Positions 6,819-13,617 of a stretch of 17,210 nt of DNA are shown here, piece after piece; positions within the stretch are counted from its first letter, which is position 1, and each line of letters begins with the position of its first letter. Both the position numbers and the translations under genes were made by a program. The DNA is from Bacilli bacterium (GTDB lineage: Bacteria > Bacillota_I > Bacilli_A > RF39 > UBA660), in the NCBI GenBank assembly GCA_900757295.1, contig CAAENH010000080.1, positions 1 through 17,210 of the forward strand, in the 5' to 3' direction. The notes below the pieces were generated by a model that searched no databases, was not told the DNA's origin, and saw only the letters and a program-made list of their open reading frames with translations.

Positions 6819-8018
6819 ATGAAAGAACAAGAAAAATTAAAAATTGAAATTCTTGATAATCAATTTTTAAAAGAAAATGGAAAATTTGACAAACATAACG
6901 CGGCTTTATTCGCAGGCAAAATTGCAGGTATTTGCTATAGTAAAAATGGTTATGAAAAATTAAAAAATGAAAGTGTTAAAAGTACTATTAAAAGAGTAGA
7001 TTTAACATTAAAAAATGGGCATCATAGTGTTTATGATCATGTTAACGTTAATTTGAATATTAAAAATATTCCTAAAATACTAGCTATGGTCATTAATAAT
7101 GAAAAGCAATATACAACTAGTGAAAAATCTTTAAGATATACTAAAGTTAGTAATGATAGTAATATTATTAGTGATAAAGAAATTAAGCTTTATAATAAAT
7201 GGATTGATATTTTTAAAATTAAAATAAATAGTTTATATAATTTAGATAGTAAAAAAGTTGAAAAACTAGCCATGGAAAATGCTAGATATTTAGTAACAGT
7301 TTTCATGCCAACCGAAATGATTTATACTACTTCTTTAAGACAAATTAATTATATTGCTTCATGGATGACAAAATATATAGAAGAAAACCAAAATAGTAAT
7401 GATTATTTTAATCAAAGATTATGTAAATACATGAAAGATTTTGTTGATGAATTAGAGTCAATTGATCTTTTAATTCCAGAACTTATGACTAATGAAAAAA
7501 ATCGAAAATTATCATTATTTAATGATAGTATAATAAATAAAACTGAAATATTTGATGAAATATATTCAACTAATTATAAATGTTCTTTTGTTAGCTTAGC
7601 CCAAGCTCAACGTCATAGAACAATTTCTTATCAAATGCAATTATTAGATAAAAAAGAATATTTTATTCCACCAATAATTCAAAATGATAACTATATTACA
7701 AATGAATGGTTAGATGATATTAATTCTTTAAAAGGAATCAATCCTCAAGGAGAATTAGTATTAGTCAATGAAAAAGGAACATATGATGACTTTATATTAA
7801 AATGTAAAGAAAGACTATGTACTAATGCTCAACTTGAAGTAATGTTAAATACTAAAGATATTTTAGAAAAATATAAACAAGCATTAGAATTAAATGATAA
7901 TTATCTTAAAAATGATATTATTAATTATACTCATGGTGCTAGATGTACTTTTAAAGATTATAAATGTCCAAATGATTGTAAATTTAAACATGGCAAAACT
8001 TTAGAAAGGAAAATATAA
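6819..8018 (+). CDS. thyX: FAD-dependent thymidylate synthase, tandem two-domain form
   Basis: ThyX makes dTMP from dUMP using methylene-tetrahydrofolate, FAD and NADPH. At 399 residues this is well above the usual 210-260, and two ThyX-like halves can be traced. The N-terminal half (1-220) has GHHSVYDH (67-74), a LAMVINNEKQYTTSEKSLRY stretch ending at Y107, and an AMENARYLVTVFMPTE helix. Where ordinary ThyX has RHR it has N93-N94-E95, but it keeps the SxRY nucleotide-binding motif. The C-terminal half (about 225-399) has the intact RHR signature QAQRHRTISYQMQ (R265-H266-R267) but KKEY instead of SxRY. The end has a C376-X6-C383-X3-C387-X3-H391 cluster that could bind zinc. AGGGAGGA precedes the ATG. 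It is followed two bases later by tmk, so the pair forms a dTMP/dTDP operon. Confidence 0.88.
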   Translation: MKEQEKLKIEILDNQFLKENGKFDKHNAALFAGKIAGICYSKNGYEKLKNESVKSTIKRVDLTLKNGHHSVYDHVNVNLNIKNIPKILAMVINNEKQYTTSEKSLRYTKVSNDSNIISDKEIKLYNKWIDIFKIKINSLYNLDSKKVEKLAMENARYLVTVFMPTEMIYTTSLRQINYIASWMTKYIEENQNSNDYFNQRLCKYMKDFVDELESIDLLIPELMTNEKNRKLSLFNDSIINKTEIFDEIYSTNYKCSFVSLAQAQRHRTISYQMQLLDKKEYFIPPIIQNDNYITNEWLDDINSLKGINPQGELVLVNEKGTYDDFILKCKERLCTNAQLEVMLNTKDILEKYKQALELNDNYLKNDIINYTHGARCTFKDYKCPNDCKFKHGKTLERKI

Positions 8019-8020
8019 TA

Positions 8021-8689
8021 ATGGAAAAAGGTAAAATAATTGTAATAGAAGGAGCTTGTGATGGAATAGGAAAATCTACTCAATTTTCAAAGCTTATTAA
8101 TCATTTGCAAGAAGATAATATAGAATTAATTAATCATCATTTCCCATCATATGGAGAATCACAAGCTGTAGGAGTAGAAGAATATCTAGAGGGTAAATAT
8201 GGATCATTAAATGAACTTTCGCCATATTTTGTAACATCTTTATATGCTAATGATAGAATAATTACTTGGGAAAAAAATTTAAAGCAAGAATATGAAACAG
8301 GTAAAACTATTTTATTTGATAGATACACAACATCTAGTTTAATTTATCAATCTGCTTTAATAGATGATTTAGAAGAAAAGAAAAAATTTATAAATTGGGT
8401 AATAGACTATGAATATAATAAACTTGGTTTACAAGAACCAGATGATGTAATATTCTTAACTGCACCATTTGAATTAGTTACTAAAATGCGTACTAAACGA
8501 AATCAAAATGATGGCATAGACAATGATATTCATGAAAGTAATTTAGAATTTATGAAAAAAGTATATGATAATGCTAATTTTATAGCTGACTATTTATCTT
8601 GGAATAAAGTTAATTGTGAAGAAAATAACGCTTTAAGATCTATAGACGATATTCATAATGAAATTTATAAATTAGTTAGAAAAAAATAA
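8021..8689 (+). CDS. tmk: Thymidylate kinase (dTMP kinase)
   Basis: A 222-residue P-loop kinase that phosphorylates dTMP to dTDP. It has the family N-terminus IVIEGACDGIGKSTQ (7-21), the DRY motif with FDRYTTSSLIYQ (D100-R101-Y102) and a Lys/Arg-rich lid near MRTKRNQNDGID. The P-loop is one residue longer than the usual EGxDGxGK(S/T): here EG and GK are separated by six positions rather than five, with Ala-Cys before Asp-Gly. The rest of the fold looks intact. AGAAAGGA lies ten bases before the ATG, inside the end of thyX. Co-transcription with thyX places synthesis and phosphorylation of dTMP in one unit. Confidence 0.9.
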   Translation: MEKGKIIVIEGACDGIGKSTQFSKLINHLQEDNIELINHHFPSYGESQAVGVEEYLEGKYGSLNELSPYFVTSLYANDRIITWEKNLKQEYETGKTILFDRYTTSSLIYQSALIDDLEEKKKFINWVIDYEYNKLGLQEPDDVIFLTAPFELVTKMRTKRNQNDGIDNDIHESNLEFMKKVYDNANFIADYLSWNKVNCEENNALRSIDDIHNEIYKLVRKK

Positions 8690-8711
8690 GTATATTAGAA
8701 AAAAATAAGTA
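8676..8711 (+). repeat. Short tandem duplication at the tmk stop codon
   Basis: The 17-mer TTAGAAAAAAATAAGTA occurs at 8676..8692 and again at 8695..8711 (19-bp period). The first copy contains the last codons and TAA of tmk; the second lies just after it. It is probably a slippage duplication with no obvious function. Confidence 0.8.
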
Positions 8712-8734
8712 AAAAATAGTAATTAGGAGGAATC

Positions 8735-9217
8735 ATGAAAAAAATTCTTTTAATAATTGCTATTTTTTTAATAAATATTCCCGTAGTACTCGCTGAAAAC
8801 AGTGCTTATCTAAGTGAATTATCTGTAGGACAAGGAGAATTATCACCATCATTTGATAAAAATAACAATACATATACAATTGATATCGATGATGATGAAA
8901 CAAAACTAGATATTAATTATACATTAGAAGATGATAATGCTACAGTTGAGATTTTAGATAATGATTTAATAACAGAAAAAAATCATACAGTAACAATTAA
9001 AATCTCCAATAACGAAGAAATTCAGATCTATAAAATATTAGTAAATAAAATAAAAAATGAGTCAGTCGCTTCTTTAAATAATAATTCTATAAATTTAAAA
9101 ATCACTAAAAAAAGAAATATGAAATTTATATTAATTATCATTGTAATATCTTGGTTATTTTTAACTCTTTTATTAAGAAGATTAATGTTTGGTAAATTTA
9201 AAGTTTCAAAAAAATAA
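8735..9217 (+). CDS. Secreted, membrane-anchored cadherin-like beta-sandwich protein
   Basis: A 160-residue envelope protein. Residues 1-20 are a signal peptide (basic start, hydrophobic core, PVVLA then E). Residues 24-106 match the cadherin-like beta-sandwich domain common in Bacillota: AYLSELSVGQGELSPSFD, then NTYTIDIDDDETKLDI, and a closing IYKILVNK. A single transmembrane helix lies near 131-147, followed by a basic tail (RRLMFGKFKVSKK), so the domain would face outside with a short cytoplasmic end. AGGAGG precedes the ATG by about five bases. No promoter is evident in the 45 bases after tmk, so it may be read from the thyX operon. The ligand or partner is unknown. Confidence 0.7.
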   Translation: MKKILLIIAIFLINIPVVLAENSAYLSELSVGQGELSPSFDKNNNTYTIDIDDDETKLDINYTLEDDNATVEILDNDLITEKNHTVTIKISNNEEIQIYKILVNKIKNESVASLNNNSINLKITKKRNMKFILIIIVISWLFLTLLLRRLMFGKFKVSKK

Positions 9218-9243
9218 ACATCTAATATAATATATTAGGTGTT
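9217..9243 (+). promoter_or_regulatory. Hairpin covering the GDPD ribosome binding site
   Basis: The arms AACATCTAATATA (9217..9229) and TATATTAGGTGTT (9231..9243) are complementary with one G-T wobble; about 11-12 bp could form around a small loop. The 3' arm contains AGGTG (9237..9241), the only ribosome binding site for the ATG at 9249. A T-rich stretch follows, so it could act as a weak terminator, as a translational gate, or both. Confidence 0.5.
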
Positions 9244-9248
9244 TTATT

Positions 9249-9875
9249 ATGAATTTTATCGCTCATCGTGGGTTTAAAAAGAAAGATCAAGAGAATACTA
9301 TAAAAGCATTTACAAATGCTATTAATGACAAATACTTTGCAGGTTTTGAACTTGATATAAGAGAAAGTAAAGATAAAAAAATAGTTGTCATTCATGATAG
9401 TTTTATAGATAGAGTAACTAACAAATCAGGATTAGTAAAAAATAAAACAAGTAAAGAATTAAAAAAATATAACATTCCTTTATTAGAAGATGTTTTAAAG
9501 TTAAAAACTAATAAACTAATTTTAATAGAAATAAAAAATTTTGACATGAATTTAGATAATTTAGTTAAAATAATAAATAAATATAAGAATAAAAAAATAT
9601 ACATTATGAGCTTTAGTAAAAATGTTATAAAAAAACTAAGAAAGTATAATCTTAAATGCAAACTAGGTTATTTAAATTTTATTTTAAATAGTGATATTGA
9701 TGATCAGTATGATTTTATAGTACTTTATAAAAATGTATTAAATGATAGCATCATTTCTCGTTTTAAAGAAAAAAATATAAAGGTTTTTGTATGGGGCTTA
9801 AATGATAATTTAAATAGTGTTAAATCTCTAGAAAATAAGAATGATCTTTACTTGATAGTAAATAATAAATTATGA
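9249..9875 (+). CDS. Glycerophosphodiester phosphodiesterase family protein
   Basis: A 208-residue cytoplasmic-type GDPD with no signal peptide. GDPDs hydrolyse glycerophosphodiesters to glycerol-3-phosphate and an alcohol in a metal-dependent TIM barrel. The catalytic residues are in place: IAHRG (H6, R7), QENT (E15-N16-T17), FELDIRESKD (E34, D36), VIHDSF (H49, D50) and IEIKN (E94, K96). It is somewhat shorter than typical bacterial UgpQ-like enzymes (about 240 residues). Towards the C-terminus VWGLND keeps the conserved Trp of the last barrel strand. The start is ATG at 9249 with AGGTG seven bases away, inside a hairpin. It is a likely phospholipid-recycling enzyme; lipoteichoic-acid turnover is less likely without secretion. 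Confidence 0.88.
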   Translation: MNFIAHRGFKKKDQENTIKAFTNAINDKYFAGFELDIRESKDKKIVVIHDSFIDRVTNKSGLVKNKTSKELKKYNIPLLEDVLKLKTNKLILIEIKNFDMNLDNLVKIINKYKNKKIYIMSFSKNVIKKLRKYNLKCKLGYLNFILNSDIDDQYDFIVLYKNVLNDSIISRFKEKNIKVFVWGLNDNLNSVKSLENKNDLYLIVNNKL

Positions 9876-9881
9876 TATACT
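9852..9881 (+). promoter_or_regulatory. Probable promoter of the 9904..12977 gene pair
   Basis: TTGATA (9852..9857, 5/6) and TATACT (9876..9881, 5/6) are separated by 18 bp, and TG one base before the -10 makes it extended. It overlaps the last codons of the GDPD gene and lies 22 bases before the next start. Confidence 0.5.
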
Positions 9882-9903
9882 TTTACATATAGTAGGTGAG
9901 AAT

Positions 9904-12000
9904 ATGAAAAAGAATAAAGAGGAAGAACAAATTGAGGTTTTAGATTTTGATGCAGACTCAAAAGACGAAAAAGAACTATCAAATCAAATAGAAGAATATG
10001 AAAAAAGGCCTAACATATTTATACGACTTAAAGAGAACTTTGAAAATTTAAGTAATAAACAAAAAACAATTATTATTGTATCTGCAATATTAGTTTTAAT
10101 GATAATAATTAGTGTTGTTCTATACTTAATAGTTGGTAGAAATGCTAAAGATACATCAAAAAAACAAATTATAATTGCCAAAGACAACTATCGCTATGAA
10201 GATGGTACATTATATTTTGTTGTAAATAACAAAGATATTGGTTCATATGAATGCAAAAATAAAGATAAAAATTTATGTTATGTTGCCTATGAAACAAATG
10301 ATGATGATTTTGATGAAACAAAATATGAAAATAATGACAATGATAAAATAAGAAGCAAAATATACAAAAATAAATATGTCCTTGTATTTGATAATAAAAA
10401 CAAAAAAGATGAAGAGTTAACTCTTTATGATATTAAATCTAAAAAAGATTTAGGGAAATATAAAGGTATAAAAACTTATAATTTAGAAAATAAAAATCTA
10501 GTATTTCTAAAAAATGATGATGAAAAATACGGCTTAGTAGAGTTTAGCAGTGACAAGATGAAAACTAAATTAAAATTTAATTATGATTATTTAGGAATGA
10601 TAACAGAAAATAAAGATTTAAGTGAAGGTAAGATAGTTGCTAAACAAGATGAAGGATATTTCTTAATAGATTTAAAAGGCAATAATATTACAAAAACATT
10701 AACAGGAAAAATTAAAAATTATAATAATAATTATGTTAAAACAATGGATGCAACAAAGAAATATATCTTATATGATTATCAAGGAAATAAAATAGTAGAT
10801 CAACTAAAATATATTGATTTATTAGATGACTACTATTTAGCTATAGATGATAATAATAAACTAAGGGTATTTGGCTATGATAATACAAAATATTTAGAAG
10901 ATGGAATTACTTTATATAATAATGATTATGTAAAAACTATAGTTAAAAGAAAAGTAGATGAAGAAACAAAATATTCTTATACTTACGAATTACAAGATAA
11001 AACTTTAACAATAAATGTATATAATAATGGAAATGTTGAAACTACTAACTTAAATTTAAATGACGGTTTAGTAAGTAAAAATTTAAAATATATAAATTAC
11101 TTTAATGGTAGTATCTATTTTTATAGCGATGAAGCAAAAACAACATTGATAAATTCTTATAAATGTAATAATGCTAATAATTTACAAGATGAAAAGAGTA
11201 CTTTAGATATTTGCAAACTAGCTTCAGATACTGCAGAAAATGATAATGAAACAAATGAAGTAAGAACAGGAGCTACAATAGTTCCAATATTAAATAATAG
11301 ATTTGTCTTTATTCAAGATGGCCAATTGGTAAACTTAGTTGACTTAGTTAGTGAAAAAGTTATTGGGACATATCAAAATATAGATAGTTTAAGTGATGCT
11401 ACTAAAACTGAGATCTATCCGCTTGCTACTAGTGCTAGTTATATAATTGCTAAAAATAAAAATAATAAATATGGTGTACTAAAAATAAATGAATCTAGTG
11501 CTACTGCTTTATACAATTTTGAATATGATAAAATTGAACATTTAAAAAATTATTTCTTAGCTAAAAAAGATAATAAAACTTTCTTATTAGATTATAATGG
11601 TAATAAAGTTACTAAAGAATTTGATGGCCGAATTAGAAATTATAATGGAAACTATGTAAAAATACTAAATAAAAATAAATATTATATTTATGATTTTAAT
11701 GGCAAATTAATATTTGAAGATGGTTATAAATATGTAGAACTTTATGATGATTTAGTTGCTTTAGTAGATGATTCAAATCAATTAACAATAAAAGATTATA
11801 AAAATAACATATTAATCAATGAAATTTTAAAATTGAGTTCTGATACATATTATAATGCTAAAGAAGGCTATGCAACTGCATTTAGTATTAAGAAGGAAAA
11901 TAATAAATTAACAATAACTGCAGCAACATCTCAAAATACAAAAAAAGAAAAAACAAAAGACTTCGTTTATGATTTAACAACTAAAAAACGTATTAATTAG
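9904..12000 (+). CDS. Membrane-anchored WG-repeat-like protein with two tandem modules
   Basis: A 698-residue protein. Residues 1-55 are a charged cytoplasmic tail, 56-78 a single transmembrane helix, and the rest is probably extracellular. The outer part contains two copies of a ~290-residue module, about 98-395 and 400-690. Each copy has an opening (D/N)G(T/S)(L/I)YF, a SY(E/K)C Cys motif, a K-Y-G-(L/V) segment followed by F-x-YD, then Y-D-(Y/F)-x-G-(N/K) strands and a LDD / YDD...VD-D turn. The K(Y/W)G...F.YD spacing recalls WG beta-repeat proteins. The next gene encodes one further copy of the same module with its own anchor. The ribosome binding site is AGGTGA. No catalytic motif is seen; a sensor, scaffold or adhesin role is possible but unproven. 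Confidence 0.65.
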   Translation: MKKNKEEEQIEVLDFDADSKDEKELSNQIEEYEKRPNIFIRLKENFENLSNKQKTIIIVSAILVLMIIISVVLYLIVGRNAKDTSKKQIIIAKDNYRYEDGTLYFVVNNKDIGSYECKNKDKNLCYVAYETNDDDFDETKYENNDNDKIRSKIYKNKYVLVFDNKNKKDEELTLYDIKSKKDLGKYKGIKTYNLENKNLVFLKNDDEKYGLVEFSSDKMKTKLKFNYDYLGMITENKDLSEGKIVAKQDEGYFLIDLKGNNITKTLTGKIKNYNNNYVKTMDATKKYILYDYQGNKIVDQLKYIDLLDDYYLAIDDNNKLRVFGYDNTKYLEDGITLYNNDYVKTIVKRKVDEETKYSYTYELQDKTLTINVYNNGNVETTNLNLNDGLVSKNLKYINYFNGSIYFYSDEAKTTLINSYKCNNANNLQDEKSTLDICKLASDTAENDNETNEVRTGATIVPILNNRFVFIQDGQLVNLVDLVSEKVIGTYQNIDSLSDATKTEIYPLATSASYIIAKNKNNKYGVLKINESSATALYNFEYDKIEHLKNYFLAKKDNKTFLLDYNGNKVTKEFDGRIRNYNGNYVKILNKNKYYIYDFNGKLIFEDGYKYVELYDDLVALVDDSNQLTIKDYKNNILINEILKLSSDTYYNAKEGYATAFSIKKENNKLTITAATSQNTKKEKTKDFVYDLTTKKRIN

Positions 12001-12008
12001 GTGATAAT

Positions 12009-12977
12009 ATGCAAAAAGAAAATAAAAGTATATTAGTAATCATAATTGTTCTATTAATTATTTTTCTTCCCTTAAGTCTTTTAGGAATATATTTAAATTT
12101 TGCCAATGTACTAACGGATAAAACTGATACTGACTTGTCTAATAATAGTAATATTTCTTCTAATGAAAAATATAAAGATGGAACATTATATTTTTATGAT
12201 TCTGATAATAACTTACTAGGAACTTATAATTGTATAGATACAAAATGTTCTTATGGTAAAAGTATAATTGATGATACAGATTATTCAATAGATTATTTAA
12301 ACACTAAAAGCCAAGACTTTAATATAGTTAATAATAGATTTATATTTATCAATGATGAAAATAAATATAAATTATATGATATTACTAATAAAAAAATAAT
12401 AGTGGAATATGAAAAAGTAAAGAATTATAATAATATGATGCAAGATGATCTTTATATTGTAATGTCTAATAATAAATGGGGAGTAGTTAAAATAGGTGAA
12501 ACTATTGAAACTATTATTGATTTCCAATATGATTTTATTGGTCTTATTGATAATATTGATTCTTCTACTAATCTTTTAAATAGTGATAATTATGTAGTTA
12601 AAAAAGATGGGATTTGGTATATAATTGATAAAGAAAATGATTTGATTAGTAATCCTTTATCAAATGAAATAGCATCCTATAATGATGTTTTAATTGGAGT
12701 AAAATCAGAAGATACATATTATTTATATGATTACTATGGACAAAGAAAACTAGAAATTAATGGCTTTAATTATATAAGTTTTACCAATAAATATATTAAT
12801 ATAGTTGATAAAAATAATAATTTATATATTTATGATTATGTAAATGATAAAAAAATCAGTGATGATATTAAGTTAGATAATAATGATTATAGCACTGCTT
12901 TTAGTAGCACATTTAATCAAGAAACTAATTCAATTGATTTAGTAGTTAAAGATAAAACGTATAACTATAATTTATAA
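12009..12977 (+). CDS. Membrane-anchored WG-repeat-like protein, single module
   Basis: A 322-residue paralogue of the upstream protein. Residues 8-32 form one transmembrane helix close to the N-terminus, with almost no cytoplasmic tail. From about residue 55 onward there is one copy of the shared module: YKDGTLYFYD, a Cys pair (TYNC and TKCSYG), NNKWGVVKIG followed by IDFQYDFIG, then YYLYDYYGQRK and LYIYDYVNDKK. The WG motif is best preserved here (KWGVV). It starts nine bases after the upstream stop; AGGTGATAATATG spans the junction, so the two are co-translated from one transcript. A terminator begins at its stop codon. Confidence 0.65.
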   Translation: MQKENKSILVIIIVLLIIFLPLSLLGIYLNFANVLTDKTDTDLSNNSNISSNEKYKDGTLYFYDSDNNLLGTYNCIDTKCSYGKSIIDDTDYSIDYLNTKSQDFNIVNNRFIFINDENKYKLYDITNKKIIVEYEKVKNYNNMMQDDLYIVMSNNKWGVVKIGETIETIIDFQYDFIGLIDNIDSSTNLLNSDNYVVKKDGIWYIIDKENDLISNPLSNEIASYNDVLIGVKSEDTYYLYDYYGQRKLEINGFNYISFTNKYINIVDKNNNLYIYDYVNDKKISDDIKLDNNDYSTAFSSTFNQETNSIDLVVKDKTYNYNL

Positions 12978-13001
12978 GGGAAGTGAGCGCTTCCTTTTTT
13001 T
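12976..13001 (+). terminator. Intrinsic terminator after the paralogue pair
   Basis: The stem GGAAG (12979..12983) pairs with CTTCC (12990..12994), extended by wobble and A-T pairs on both sides, and is followed by seven T (12995..13001). It closes the 9904..12977 operon. Confidence 0.8.
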
Positions 13002-13047
13002 GTTTACAAATAATTTGACAAATAAAAATGCAAATTTACATTTTATG

Positions 13048-13076
13048 TTTACAACAGCATATACACTTGCTATAAT
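13048..13076 (+). promoter_or_regulatory. Promoter of the 13096 gene
   Basis: TTTACA (13048..13053, 5/6) and a perfect TATAAT (13071..13076) have 17-bp spacing, with TG one base before the -10. This is the best-formed promoter in the window after the poly-G one. It lies 19 bases before the ATG at 13096. Confidence 0.75.
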
Positions 13077-13095
13077 AAGCTTGCAGGTGAAGAAT

Positions 13096-13584
13096 ATGAA
13101 AAATTTATTAATCGGACTTATTAATATAATTGGAGATTTAACTATAGTTGATATGATCGTTTTAATAGCTTTAATGACCTTTATTATATTAATTATTTCT
13201 GTTATATATATCTATAAAATTAGTACTTTAGAAGAAGATTATGATGATGAAAGAGAAGTAAATGATATGCTAGATTTAAAGGAAATTACTAAACAAATAG
13301 AAGAAGCTCCAAGAGCTGTAAATATAAATCTAACTCCATATGAACAAGAACAAGAAGAAAAAGCTATCATAAGTTATGATGAATTAGTTAGAAGTAATAA
13401 CTCAATGAAAATAAATTACAAAGAGGAAAAACAAGATGCCGGCGTAACTGTAAAACAAGTAGATTTAGATAATATTGCTAAATATGACAAGAATAGTTCT
13501 GACACTAAAGTAAATATTATAAGTTATGAAAAAGAGGAAGCTTTCTTAGAAGCTTTAAAAAACTTAAAAAATATGTTATCATAA
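13096..13584 (+). CDS. Small single-pass membrane protein, function unknown
   Basis: A 162-residue protein. A short N-terminus is followed by one transmembrane helix at about 17-41 (IVDMIVLIALMTFIILIISV), then an acidic, probably cytoplasmic tail rich in Glu, Asp and Lys. The tail has two ISY(D/E) segments (ISYDELVRSN and ISYEKEEAFLEAL), a possible weak repeat or interaction motif. I do not recognise the family. The reading frame is open back to a TTG at 13000, but that extension would cross the promoter; ATG 13096 with AGGTGA seven bases upstream is the real start. The upstream promoter and downstream terminator make it monocistronic, or the leader of a weak read-through into mtaB. Confidence 0.65.
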   Translation: MKNLLIGLINIIGDLTIVDMIVLIALMTFIILIISVIYIYKISTLEEDYDDEREVNDMLDLKEITKQIEEAPRAVNINLTPYEQEQEEKAIISYDELVRSNNSMKINYKEEKQDAGVTVKQVDLDNIAKYDKNSSDTKVNIISYEKEEAFLEALKNLKNMLS

Positions 13585-13605
13585 AGACTCGAAAAGTCTT
13601 TTTTT
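13583..13605 (+). terminator. Intrinsic terminator just upstream of mtaB
   Basis: The stem AAAGACT (13583..13589) pairs with AGTCTTT (13595..13601), loop CGAAA, with T to 13605. It begins in the stop codon of the preceding gene and ends right at the mtaB ribosome binding site (GGTGGTGA). mtaB therefore depends on read-through or on a promoter I could not identify. Confidence 0.8.
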
Positions 13606-13617
13606 GGTGGTGAAATT

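Noticed and set aside
13000..13095. Coding extension of the small membrane protein back to a TTG
   Set aside because: It runs through a terminator T-tract and a consensus promoter; ATG 13096 has the ribosome binding site.
12976..13095. Small RNA between the paralogue pair and the 13096 gene
   Set aside because: Only a terminator and a promoter for the downstream gene are visible; no independent transcript is supported.
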